Of a stretch of DNA of 64,000 nucleotides, positions 1 to 10,654 are shown piece by piece. The notes beneath the pieces were generated by a model. That model saw nothing but the letters and a program-made list of their open reading frames with translations, was not told where the DNA came from and ran no database searches. The first letter of the stretch is position 1; each line of letters begins with the position of its first letter. This DNA is from Cardamine occulta (Eukaryota; Streptophyta; Magnoliopsida; Brassicales; Brassicaceae), in the NCBI GenBank assembly GCA_028015245.1, contig CM051385.1, forward strand, positions 17,042,447 through 17,106,446, read 5' to 3'. The translations under genes were made by a program, and so were the position numbers.

Positions 1-963
1 TTCCGTCTGCAAATTTTTTTGCATGCCATTTCATTGCTGCTGATGTCCTTTAAGAATGATACAATCTTTCCAACCTCTCTGTAAATGGTGGGTACCACTT
101 CCGTTGGTACGGTACCTTATTCATTCCACTACCTTGCAGCTTATATCTTGGCTTCTTACAAAATCGACATTCCTGTAACTGATCATCATCTTTCCAATAG
201 ATAATGCAATTCTCAATACACACATCTATCATCTCAAAAGGTAACCCAAGACTAAAAACCAGCTTTTGAATCTTATAATATGATTCAGAAGACAAGTTAT
301 CTTCTCGAAATATTCTTTGAACAATTCTGCCCATGTATCCATACAAACTTCAGATAAATTATGATCTGTTTTAATGCTCATCATCCTACCTGCTAATGAT
401 AATTTCGACAGACCATCTCTACATCCCTCGTAGATTGGCTGATTTGCAACATCTAAAATTTCATAGAACCGTTTCGCATCTAAGTTAGGTTCCTCAACTG
501 TATTATCAGTAAATAAAGAAGTTGTTTCAGGAAATGCATCTGTAACCATGTCGTGTACCTTACCATGTTCTAGATCTCTCTGATCTACATGATGATAATG
601 ATCATAGTAATGCAAATTATTAGGTTCATCCAAACTCACAGCTTCAACATTACTATTACTACTACTTGCTTCATTTCCTCCATAACCCTCTCCATGGTAA
701 AACAAAATATAATAGCTTGGCGTAAATCCTCTATTTAATAAATGATTCCACACATTCTCAGTACGAGCAAATCTTGAACTTGAATTTTTGCATTTCCGAC
801 TAGGAGAGAACATTTTACCGGTTTCTAGAGTGAGTGGTGTATGGCCCGCCTGGTACATGAAGATTTACAGCCCATTGAGAAACTCCTTTCTTACGTTTCC
901 TTCTGAATCTTTATGCATATACATCCATCTTCGTTGGTTCTGAATATCACCTACGGAAGACAT
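1..963 (-). pseudogene. CACTA (En/Spm) TNP2 transposase, 5' part, broken
   Basis: The minus strand starts with an ATG at 963 and reads MSSVGDIQNQRRWMYMHKD, the plant transposase-associated domain found at the N-terminus of TNP2-type CACTA transposases. It continues with GHTPLTLETGKMF, the ARTENVWNHLLNRGFTP block and, near 50-346, the transposase family block with FCKKPRYKLQGSG. The frame is damaged: a stop follows FLNGL near 865, a frameshift near 310-330 moves the reading into another frame, and another stop follows LERLYHS near 50. The catalytic part lies beyond the left edge of the window. Family knowledge: TNP2 binds and cuts the CACTA termini. The damage makes it non-functional as read. 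It belongs to the element that ends at 3126. Confidence 0.85.
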
Positions 964-1035
964 ATTTTTTTGGTGTTTTTGGAATAAAATTTTTGCTTAT
1001 AAACGATTGTTGTTTTTGATATTGGGAATGGGAGA

Positions 1036-1353
1036 ATGTGGTATTTATAGGAAATTTTTGAACTAGTTAGGTAGAAACGAAACAACGAAGTTACAACGAC
1101 TGAATATTGTAACGCTTTAACATCATATTAACGACTCGTTTACGACGAATATACTCCATCGTAAAATTTTTGATAAACAATAAATACACGTGTTGACCTA
1201 CAATTCAATTTTCGTTGTTATTGGGTCGTTAATATACTACGTCGTAAACGAGTCGCTAAATTGCGACTACTGTACGACAAAGCTATACTTTGTCGTAAGA
1301 GAGTCATAAAATTGCGACTAGTTTATGATGCACCTCAAATTCGTCGTAAACGC
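1036..1353 (-). repeat. CACTA subterminal/promoter module, copy A
   Basis: About 318 bp, rich in short motifs such as CGTCGTAAACGAGTCG and GCGACTA on both strands, as is usual for CACTA subterminal regions that bind transposase. It lies directly upstream of the TNP2 start at 963. It is a close copy of 2638-2953 in the same orientation. Both copies begin with GTGGTATTTATAG and share the TTCGTTGTTATTGGG block. Confidence 0.75.
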
Positions 1354-1667
1354 GCTTCTAAGATAATGCTACACTTAATCTCCTTAATAGTAAAACACGG
1401 AGGTATGTTACTTAGACTAATTTAAAAATGTAATGAACATGAACTAGTATTTAAACAACCAAAACCATGTATATAACAATATATATCCATTAAAAATGCA
1501 ATGATATTAAACATACATAGTTATTAATATTATACGATAGTTTAACATAAACAGTACCATCTATAGTATATGATAGCTTAAAAACGTCATACAAATAAAC
1601 TGCAAGCATATTAAACATAAACACATAGTTATTAATTTAAGTTTCCTTTTATTGATGATGTAATTAC

Positions 1668-2609
1668 TACTCAATTTCTTCATCATCATCCGATCCTTCG
1701 TCATCTTCGGGGTATAACCAATTGTTTGGATTTCGATTAACACCATTGGAACCACTTTCTTGTATGAACGATGTAGCCATGTTTTCTTTAGATATAACCT
1801 ACCAAATTAATAAGTTTATGTGTTATATATCTTACTGTCGGTAATAATACTACTTAATACACTACTTTTTACAATGAAATTGTAACTTACATTGGTTATG
1901 TTCTTAAGAGCAATGTTAAGATATGTTGTCGCCCGTTCAAACTTAACAACTACCACCTCCTTTAAAAGCAACACTGAACCTTCCTTTATGTGTGGCCCAT
2001 ATTTGTTATCAGATATGGCAGACCTATGAATGCTCACTTGTACAATACCGGTCGGATCCTACAAGAATTAAAAATTAAAGTTATCGATTACTAAATATCT
2101 AATTAGTTAAGAACATCTTTTGTTAAAACTTATATATATATTTTACCTTCATTATGACCATCACATCCCCTAATTTATTAGGAACCATTTTATGAATCAC
2201 TACTACCACAAAAGGTACGTGACGCCATTGTGGTTTTATCTGATGTAACTCTTTTACTAGTGTCCACCCACGTGTATGTCCACCTATATTCAAAATATAA
2301 TAAGTAAAATATATTTAATTGTCAATCAAGCAATCATAAAGTAATCATTGTATACTAATAATGACATTTCACTTTACCTTTTTGTGTTAGGTATTCAATT
2401 GTAGTCTTCCAAGGGACACCGATAAAAGAATGATCTTCTGGCTCAACAATACAATTAACCATCCGTACATGTCACTCATAAGAATTACACATAGACTCGC
2501 TTATACCAGGACATTCTTGTAACATTGATTGTTCTAGTTTTTTCCTTGCCCGTTCTTTAGCTTGTCTCACACCAACTGGACCCGGAACCAAAGATCTTTC
2601 TTCATCCAT
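1668..2609 (-). pseudogene. HROB-like OB-fold gene carried inside the CACTA element
   Basis: A minus-strand gene model: ATG at 2609, exon 2609-2378, exon 2283-2147, exon 2058-1891 and a last exon ending in TAG at 1670-1668. The first three exons keep phase and have GT..AG borders. The product starts MDEERSLVPGPVGVRQAKER and later has KLGDVMVIMKDPTGIVQVS, followed by IKEGSVLLLKEVVVVKFE. The P-G-P-V-G motif and the DPTG / GSVLLLK strands match the HROB (MCM8/9 partner, C17orf53) OB-fold family as I know it. A TGA at 2474-2472 replaces the expected Trp after NSYE, and the last intron acceptor does not keep phase by eye, so I call it broken. The C-terminus is a short acidic tail (YPEDDEGSDDDEEIE). 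It lies between the two subterminal modules, so it appears to be an element-borne gene with its own promoter copy. No role in transposition can be read from the sequence. Confidence 0.6.
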
Positions 2610-2637
2610 AATTAGGTCAAATTCATAATGTGCCAGA

Positions 2638-2953
2638 ATGTGGTATTTATAGAAAATTTTTGAACTGGAAACGAAACAACGAATTTACAATGACTGAATA
2701 TTGTAACACTTTAACGTCATATTAACGACGCGTTTATGACGAATATACTCGATCGTAAAATTTCTGGTGAACATTAAATACATGTGTTCACCTAACAATT
2801 CAATTTTCGTTGTTATTGGGTTGTTAATATACTACGTCATAAACGAGTCGTTAAATTGCGACTATTGTACGACAAATCTATACTTCATCGTAAAAAGAGT
2901 CGTTAAATTGTGACTAGTTTATGACAACCCTCAAATTTGTCGTAAACGCGCTG
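2638..2953 (-). repeat. CACTA subterminal/promoter module, copy B
   Basis: Second copy of the module at 1036-1353, same orientation, directly upstream of the HROB-like gene start at 2609. It continues without a break into the terminal region of the element (2954-3126), which carries more CGTAAA/TTACGAC motifs. Copy B is therefore the position-original copy and copy A is probably a duplication. Confidence 0.7.
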
Positions 2954-3160
2954 TTAAATCGTCATAAATAGAATCTAATTTAGGACAAAAATATTTGTCG
3001 TACATTTATGACTCGTTCACGATGATAGTCTTTTGAGTCGTAAATTAGTCGTAATAGCCTTTCTAATTTACGACGATTATATTTCAACGTAAATTTTCGT
3101 CATTACTGGCATGTTTTCTTGTAGTGTATCTTGCCAAAAAAATTACAAAAAAAACTCAAT

Positions 3161-3376
3161 CAATAATACTAGTTATACTAGTTATGCTACATTTATCAGT
3201 AATAACAGTTACAAGTTAGAGTCGTTATACTACATTTATTAGTAATACCAGTTACAAGTTATACTAATTATATTACATTTATCAGTAATACCAGTTACAA
3301 GTTATACTAGTTATACTAGTTATACTAGTTATACTACATTTATCAGTGATACCAGTTACAAGTTATACTAGTTTTA
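3161..3376. repeat. Minisatellite next to the CACTA terminus
   Basis: About four copies of a core (TTATACTACATTTATCAGTA followed by ATACCAGTTACAAG) joined by a variable number of TTATACTAG 9-mers. The 9-mer is repeated up to four times in one spacer. The repeat begins about 35 bp outside the CACTA end and has no coding potential. Confidence 0.8.
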
Positions 3377-3379
3377 CCC

Positions 3380-4100
3380 AGGTGTCCTATTGCAAGAACT
3401 TAAATTGGATCTTCTAATATACAATACACTACGATTCAACCACTGAAATCCGTTTGTTACCAATTTAAAATCCTAATCTATCCAGAAACTATAGTAAAAC
3501 ACCCACTGTGCATAGCAAATCCTCAATTTGAAAATCTAAAACTTAAATACCTAATTTGAGCCAAAGAATCTGGATTTTGAATCTCAAGGACCAAACCAAA
3601 GTGCTTACATAAGTTACAACCATAGAGACTGTTATTTCTACATTACATATCAGTGAATTGCCAGAAGACAAATTCTCGACAATTACTCTAAAAAAACAAG
3701 GGTATCTTCAAGGGATATCTGTATCCAAAAAACATGAACCAAGATACAGAATCTTCACACATTGAAGACTTTTAATACTCCTACACTCCTATTCTTGAAA
3801 TTTGACCAAATTAAGCAGATTAACCAAATAGAACTTCGTAAAACTAAGAACTTAAGGGTAATTGGTTCTAGTAGGCTCTAAAGATTTGAGAACTCAGCCT
3901 ACTTTGCACTTCAAAAGAGATCCACCAAGAGATCCTACAAGGGGAAACAATGCAGAAACAAAATCCCATATTCAGTGGATTTTATTACCTAAAGTTACCA
4001 TGATTACTTATTCTGAACTGCAATCATCTAAGGAAATGATCCAGATTGTTCCAAAGATGATATCTTGTCAAGTTATTCCCCAAAACCTGACAGTTCTTCT
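3380..4100. other. Non-coding stretch without recognised features
   Basis: No convincing reading frame, RNA gene or repeat was found. An 83-codon plus-strand frame at 3862-4113 has no recognisable domain. It lies opposite what may be the decayed 3' end of the minus-strand DUF4283 relic. Confidence 0.4.
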
Positions 4101-4107
4101 TGAGTAT

Positions 4108-5316
4108 CTTTAACGCTTCTTAGGAGGTTTTTGCGAAACCTCCAAATCAAACTCCTAAAATTTTTGCTTGAGATTTCAGGTCGTTTCTTCCTTTGGTTTA
4201 GCTGATAATTTATGCTTTGAAGACTCTCCAATCTCATATTTTGCAGAATCATTAACTCTTTATTCAGGTTCAGAGTATGGTGTGAGATTGGAGCCAGTTG
4301 ATTCCTGCTTCACCGGTCTTGCAAAGTGAGGTATTGGAGCAGCAAAATGAGACATTGTTTCCACAATTGACGGATGGATTCGTTGAAGAGGATTAGCTGC
4401 TGCTATTTCTTCAGAATTAAGTGGAGGTGTCTCAGGTCTAGGAGGTTGGGATATCAGATCTGGAAAAGATTCATCAGAACTCTGATCTTGATGATTCTGG
4501 TTATTCGCATTGTTACCATTATAATTTTCTGCTCCTTCTTGACTTATGATCACATGATGATCATGATGGACTATGGGTATTTGAATTGGAAGAAATGGAC
4601 AGTGACTACTGTGCTGAGAAAGGCGGGAGCAGTTGCTACATATTCTCCTTAGATGTTCATAGCAAAAACTAATCATCACGTTGTCTCCTGATTGAAATCG
4701 AACTCTCCTATAGAACCTGATGCGATTATTGATTCCAATCTTGATTCTAACTCCGAAACAAGCTGTTTGAGTTGTTGTTGATGCTGGAAAACCCATTATT
4801 ATAACCTCGCCAAGAGATTCAGCTATTGCTCTAATAGTTTCATCAGCTACATATGGTAGAGGAATACCTCGAATTTTCACCCATAGATCAAGAGTCGTAA
4901 GGAAATCATGGTCTGGAATAAACTCCTATCTTTGAAACACCACAAACCAGTTGTTGAAAATTCAAGGACCCCTTCATTGACTGATAGCAATTAAGTTTTT
5001 GAACGAAAAAGAAATTGCAGAAAGCTGTCATTTAAAACCCTTCCACGAACTCGTGAAGCTATGCCCCAGTTCTCGGCAACTCTATAACCATTTTTCTCAA
5101 ATTCTTGAACCTTGGATTCAGCGGTCTAGCAATTAAGCTCAGTCTATTTCTAGCTAGAACTCCATCATATGCTCTCTGTGGTATAAAGAGTTCATGATCT
5201 TCTCTTCCCAACGCCAAATTCTGTAACTCATCCCACAATTCATCTAAGTCTTCAATCCCCAAAACAGTAAACTTTTCCTTTTCAAATATTACTTTTAACC
5301 AAATCAGTTGTAACAC
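4108..5316 (-). pseudogene. DUF4283/zinc-knuckle (non-LTR retrotransposon ORF1-like) relic
   Basis: Minus-strand fragments in several frames give a DUF4283-type N-terminal domain (LALGREDHELFIPQRAYD, 5316-5059, then WGIASRVRGRVLNDSF, then KIRGIPLPYVADE from 4880). A degenerate CCHC knuckle (RRICSNCSRLSQHSSHCP) and a polar tail follow. The expected CX2CX4HX4C spacing puts Gln where the metal-binding His should be. Stops and frameshifts lie between 4880 and 5065. Such proteins are ORF1 products of plant LINE elements or derived host genes. No reverse transcriptase follows, and an RNase H-like piece lies upstream instead. Confidence 0.7.
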
Positions 5317-5417
5317 TTAGTGCGATCTCAGAGGATTCTTTGTTACTTTTCTCATTTTCAAAAGTAATATACCAACTCATCATATCTTTACTTATTGACA
5401 ACAGAGTTGAAACATAC

Positions 5418-5727
5418 CTACCAATGCAGACTATTACCCAAAGAATTTCTTACCACCCATGATACTCCTGCTAATGAATATCTTTTGGACCATGAGTATC
5501 CAATATTATATTTCACTTCATCAAATAGTGGTGGCTGCCAAATTGTCTCCAATATTGTAGAACAATTCCCATGATCTGTAGATATAAGTTGAGCAAGTTT
5601 CCAATCAGTCATATCATCAAAAGCTTTTCTAACAATTGAATTTACCAGATAATGAGTTCCATCAAACAAGAACTTATTCATGCTTTTCCATAAGTGCCAA
5701 ACAATCCAAGGAGGAACAAGCTTAATC
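5418..5727 (-). pseudogene. RNase H-like fragment of a plant non-LTR retrotransposon
   Basis: The minus strand reads VPPWIVWHLWKSMNKFLF, then W..PPLFDEVKYNIGYSWSKR and SLAGVSWVVRNSLGN. This is the typical start of the RVT_3/RNase H-like domain at the C-terminus of plant LINE ORF2 proteins and of host genes derived from them. Only the first part of the domain is present. It begins right after the stop of the GRF gene (5732-5730) and is followed at 5316 by the DUF4283 relic in the same orientation. Confidence 0.65.
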
Positions 5728-5729
5728 TC

Positions 5730-6249
5730 TTAAAGAATATGAACTGATGACATTATCCTACTAATCTCATTGTTTTTCTTGAGTAGTTGCTCCTTAAGAT
5801 CCTCGATTTCAAGACGCATTTCATTCATCGACTCTTTTATTGACTCCAAGACAGGATTAGTACTTCCTCCATATCGGAAAGCGTTTAGAATTGATTGATC
5901 TTGCTGTGTGAGTTGGGATTCAATTTTTTAAAATTTCTCATCTACTGTGTGATCCCAAAACTTATTGATGTGCATTTCACCATCCTACAAAAATCCTCAT
6001 AAATTATCCCAAACATCGTAAGGAATTATGAAAAATTTATGAAGTCTAACATGATCTTACCCCACTATTTGGAAATTTGTAGAACTTAATGCCAAAATTT
6101 TGTGGATTAGAATCGACTTCAAGACGAACTCTTTCACCATATAAACAATTAGTTGAAACACCCCAATCACCATCTGCCGATAAACATGGATCTATCCTAT
6201 AATCACTTTCACTACTGTCATTGTTACTATCCGGACAGCTTGGAGACAT
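5730..6249 (-). pseudogene. GRF-type zinc-finger/coiled-coil protein gene, broken
   Basis: Exon 1 (6249-6061) encodes MSPSCPDSNNDSSESDYR and a GRF-like region (CLYGERVRLEVDSNPQNFG). Exon 2 (5984-5730) follows a GTAAGA..TAG intron and encodes a coiled-coil tail (ESIKESMNEMRLEIEDLKEQ). Plant GRF zinc-finger proteins of this small, variable family have this layout: a Ser-rich start, a C-x-C/GRF finger and a coiled coil. Here the first Cys pair is degenerate (CLYGE where CxCGE is usual), and an in-frame TAA at 5930-5928 interrupts exon 2. Function of the family is unknown to me. Confidence 0.6.
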
Positions 6250-6905
6250 TTTACAATCGCAATCAGAATCGTAAGAGAGAAGAAAATGTGAGAAGAGAGA
6301 GATAAAAGGAAAGTGGGATGCTCTGATTCGGAAAAAGAATAAAGCAGAAAAAGAAGAGAATAGAGAGATAAAGGGAAAGTGGAAAGCTCGGGAAAGTGTG
6401 AGAGAGGATAGATTTTTGGAATTAAATAAATGTGAATGTTGACCAAAAAAACTAATGTTGTGGACCCCAGCTGAATCAAATACGTAGATGTCTTCACTAG
6501 TTGTTCAGTTGGACAATTGTCTACATAGTTGGATTAATAGTAGTTTTGATTATTTCTAGTTAAACTTTATCATAAGCTGCTAATTTCTAGTTGGACTTTT
6601 GATTTTTCTCAATACATTAACACGTTGGAGCTTTTCATATAACATAAAAATCAAATCTTTCGTTTTCACATCATTTTCTTTAGACTTGTGACAATTTACT
6701 TGGAAAGATATAGTTTGTGAGAGTGTTTTGTGTTAAAACTATAATTTTTAAAAAGCAAATAACAAAATTAGTTTCTAATGACATACATTTAGTTTATGTA
6801 GTGTTCTTAGTTTTAAATTTGTTAATAAAAATATAAATTTCGAATGCTTGTAATTGGACATAGTTGGACCTAGATGGACCGTATAGTACAATAAAAAATA
6901 GTTAC
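6250..6905. other. AT-rich spacer with short AGTTGGAC motifs
   Basis: No gene seen. Several variants of AGTTGGAC/AGTTGTAC occur at about 6490-6600 and 6850-6880. Similar motifs recur beyond the other end of the Mutator-like gene (9380-9730). Confidence 0.4.
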
Positions 6906-6909
6906 AAAT

Positions 6910-9291
6910 TCAAGAATACAAATACAGATACAAAAAAAAAAAAAAAAAAATCAAGTTCCCTCCTCTGGCTCCAACCACCTCTCCAAGTTTATGCCAGAAG
7001 TTTGGATTTTCCTCCTTTCCGAGGATATTCTCCTTTAGATGGAAACCGCTTTTCTTGGATTCTTCCCTGTTTGTTCTTGGTTTTTTAGGCGGTAAAACAA
7101 CTAGTTCTTGAATATTAGCAGGAACACTCCAGTTAGACTTATGTGGCACCACATAAATCATCTTGCAATATGCCAATACCCAAATCTCAATCAAATAATA
7201 TTTCGAGCATAGATCATGGATATGGATATTCTCTGATCTTTCTTCTTGCCTCGAGAGGAAGCTAACTGCAGCAATAGCATGGACACACGGATACTTGTCA
7301 ATATCAAAACACTTGCAAGAACAGCTTTTCATTTTCTGGTCCACCAAATAAGTCTTCCCATCGATCCCAATAACATTGTATTCACGGAAGTAGCTATTTA
7401 TCTCAATCACCTTTAATTTGGCTGCACCTGCACATCTTGAGTGCATTTCGTTCTCCACAAAAGGTACCAATTTTGATGTGTTCGGTGCACCAGCAGAATC
7501 TTTCCTATGGTTGTTGAACCACTCAGCAAATTTCTCAAGGACTGGGAGTACTTCCTTGCTTTCTTAAACATGGAGTTCAATGATTCTGCAGAGTTGCTTG
7601 TGTCTAGGTTGTACTTGTCTCCTTTAAAATGACACCTTGTCCATTATTCCAGCCCAATACTTTTTTCCAAATACTCAACAGCTTTCAGAAACCTATTCCT
7701 AAATTCACTATACTCTCTGTTGAACTCATTCTTTGGATAAGCATGCGCGCAAACCATGAATTTTATCTGAGCTAGATCCTTGTCTTTCTTCACATGTGAT
7801 CTCACGTTTTGAGATAAATGTCAAATGCAGTGGCATGCAGTGCTCTTAGATACACCGCGGAGACTGCCTTGATGATGCTTTGGTGCCTATCGCTAATAAA
7901 AACCAATCCAGGTTCATTTGGTATACCAGTTTTCAGCTTTGTAAAAAACCACTCCCAACTAACATCCTTCTCACTGTCAATCACACCAAACGCAATTGGG
8001 TAGTGGTGACGACTTGGATCCTGAGCTGTTGCAAAAATTAACATACCACCATATACAGTCTTAAAGAAAGTAGCATCCACTACTATCACTTTCCTAATGG
8101 CAGTAAACCCAGCAATGGAAGCTCCCAAAGCGATGAATGGATATTTGAATCTTTTTTCTTCATCTCATTCCACACTAATTACTATCTCATGATTGACATA
8201 CTCTAACATATATAGATAAGAATACAACATGTTGTAGCTTTTTCAGGCGTACCTCGCACATCACTTACATGTTGTTTTTTCCCTCTCAAGGTAGTGGAGT
8301 ATGAAAAATTCAAACCAATTTTTTTTAGAACCACATTTGCAATGGTTTTAGGATCTGGGGTCTCCAATTGACCTGGATAGTCTTCATGCAAAATAGATGC
8401 TACTAATCTTGGTGTGCCTTTCTGTTGACTACTTGTTGTCGTAACAGACCGACTGCATGAATGCATCTTTCTATGTACTTTGACAGTGAAAAGTCCTGAA
8501 TTCTTGTTTTTCGTAACCCTCAAATACTATTTGCAACCTTTTGGAGCTTGACGACATCTTAATATAACTCGCTCCTTGTCTGATTTAATAGTTTTGTACC
8601 CAAAACAGTTCTCATTTTCAGCTTTGGTGACCAAATCATGCACTGTTTTCTTAGAAGAAAATTCTTGATCTATTTCAAGACCTGTACCATCTTCCCATTC
8701 ATTAACATATTGACTTTCTTCTACACTATGTGGAACCTCAAGAATTTCATGCCAACCATCCAAACCATCATTCTCATTGTTATCAATCGGGCTAACCGCA
8801 ACCACTATATCATTCATTTCTTCAATGACATCATTCTCCATCTGCTCTTCAATTATTGACCCTTCTTGTTGCGGTTGTTCTTCTTCTTTTATTTCATCTA
8901 CTCTCGCAATAGTAGGGATCCCTCTATTTTCTACATCACCAACTCTACTATAATTCACACCAAATGAACTTCTTTCTTCCGTTCTAGAGTTTTGCTCATC
9001 TCCCTGATTATTTTTAACACCTTTCAATAACTCCACCCACAAAATAAGTCTTAATCCATCCTTATCTACTGAAGTGAAATAAACATATACATCCTCGTCA
9101 TCTATAATATTTGCCTCTTTTCGATATTGACATTGACTGTAACTCAATTCAAGCTTCTTTGACATTTCATCAATTCCAATCTTCCCACTGATCTTATCAA
9201 CCAACACTGCATACGTTACATCCTCCAAAGATGACATCTTAATCGCTATACCTATTAGACTATTTTTTGAAATCCATTCATGCTCTTCCAT
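6910..9291 (-). pseudogene. Mutator-like (MULE) transposase, broken
   Basis: On the minus strand, 9291-8527 encodes an acidic N-terminal region (start MEEHEWISKNSLIGIAI) and the start of the MuDR domain (FGYKTIKSDKERVILRC), ending in a stop after KGCK. 8523-8203 continues the domain with VHRKMHSCSRS. 8128-7802 carries the MULE catalytic region (VIVVDATFFKTVYGGMLIFA and VFISDRHQSIIKAV, with the two Asp of the DDE set). 7470-6910 carries the SWIM zinc finger (CSCKCFDIDKYPCVH). Frames change between these blocks and at least two stops lie between them, so it is inactive as read. A poly(A) run at 6931-6949 lies at its 3' side. No terminal inverted repeats were recognised. Confidence 0.85.
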
Positions 9292-9299
9292 AATCGAAA

Positions 9300-10640
9300 T
9301 GTATGTTTGTGTGGCTGATCTTCTTCAAAACCTCCTGCAAATAAAACAAAATTAAATACATTTCCAAATTACACAATATGCAGTTGTACCATTTGTACCA
9401 GTTGTATCATTACCTCTCACTTATTATATTTGTACCAATCGGATATTTAACAGGATTAAACACTTAAATTCCACAAATTATCAATGTCAATAACTCATTG
9501 TACCATCAAAGAAACCAACTGTGATACCCAAATAAGAAATTTCAAATCAAATCCTATTACTCAGTTGTAACATTTATATAAGTTGTATTACTAATTCTCA
9601 GTTGTTCTATTTCTACCAATTGGACTTCCTATATTTCCAGAGAAATTTCGTTATTATTGGCTCAGATACAATACGATCCAACATCTATATTCAATGAACA
9701 ACCTATAAAAATACTTCATTGTCCAATTATATTTGATTATAAACCAAATGTGAAACTCAAACAACCAAATTTCATAACAATTTCCTAAATTTTGAAATAC
9801 TAAATCTAAATCTCAAAGAAGAAGATAGAGGAGAATACCTACTATAACAGATACAACTAGAAGAGATCTACGCTTGAAACGGAGACAGTCTGGAGCGCCG
9901 GCGATGACTTCAAATTCCAATGACGATGGCGGAGCTGTTCGATGGATTTGGAGCCATATGGTTCCGATGAGATTCGATGATTTCCACCACAAAATCAGAA
10001 TTTCAGAATGAGAAACAACAAACGTGGATCCATGCCACTCAGTAAAGGTAAAATGGGTTTTACATTAAATTTATAGTACACAGATTTTGCTGTAGTACGA
10101 GAGTTTGATTTTCTTCTTAGTGGCATTTGAGACATTGACTCATCCTTCGGGAGATGGTTTAGCCAAACAAGGAAGCGAGATTTAATGCTTGTGTAATATA
10201 TAATATATATTAGATTATGTAAACTACTTTAAAAGCTAATTCACAGTTACTCACCCATTAATTCTCGATTAATTATTTGGCCTCTAATTAATCTTTTGCC
10301 ACTCGATTAATTTACTTTATCAATTAACGTCTAACGAATTTTAAAATATGATATTTAAGTAGACCCGCAAATAGTATTTTGTTGGTCCTATTGGAGATGG
10401 TTTAGCAGGATGCGACATTTAATGTTTGTGTAATATCTTCGTATACAACTACTACACATTTTGGTATACAACTTTGTGATTCTTTTTTAATTGATAAAGT
10501 AAATTTACGAGAAAAAAAGAAAAAAAAAAATCTCAAATGACGGAAGGAAAAAAAGAAAAGAACTTTTTGCCACTTTCTTACCAATCAAAATCGAAATACC
10601 ATTAAACCCTAAACATCTAATAACACCTCACTTGACTGTA
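9300..10640. other. Spacer and ARC6 upstream region
   Basis: AT-rich DNA. 9380-9730 holds repeated CAGTTGTA / TTTGTACCA-type motifs next to the MULE. 10149-10199 and 10393-10436 are an imperfect direct repeat (GGAGATGGTTTAGC...TTTAATG.TTGTGTAATAT) in the upstream region of ARC6. No other gene seen. Confidence 0.5.
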
Positions 10641-10654
10641 AGATACTCACTCCC

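Larger units (their letters stand above)
1..3126 (-). mobile_element. CACTA (En/Spm-type) DNA transposon, 5' part
   Basis: The minus strand from 3126 reads CACTACAAGAAAACATG, the canonical terminus of plant CACTA elements. Inside follow subterminal motif arrays, the HROB-like gene, a second array and the TNP2 gene, all on the minus strand. The other end is outside the window. The flanking 3 bases are TAT (3127-3129), so a TAT target duplication would be expected at the missing end. Confidence 0.85.

Noticed and set aside
3862..4113. 83-codon plus-strand frame
   Set aside because: No recognisable domain; lies opposite the decaying 3' end of the DUF4283 relic.
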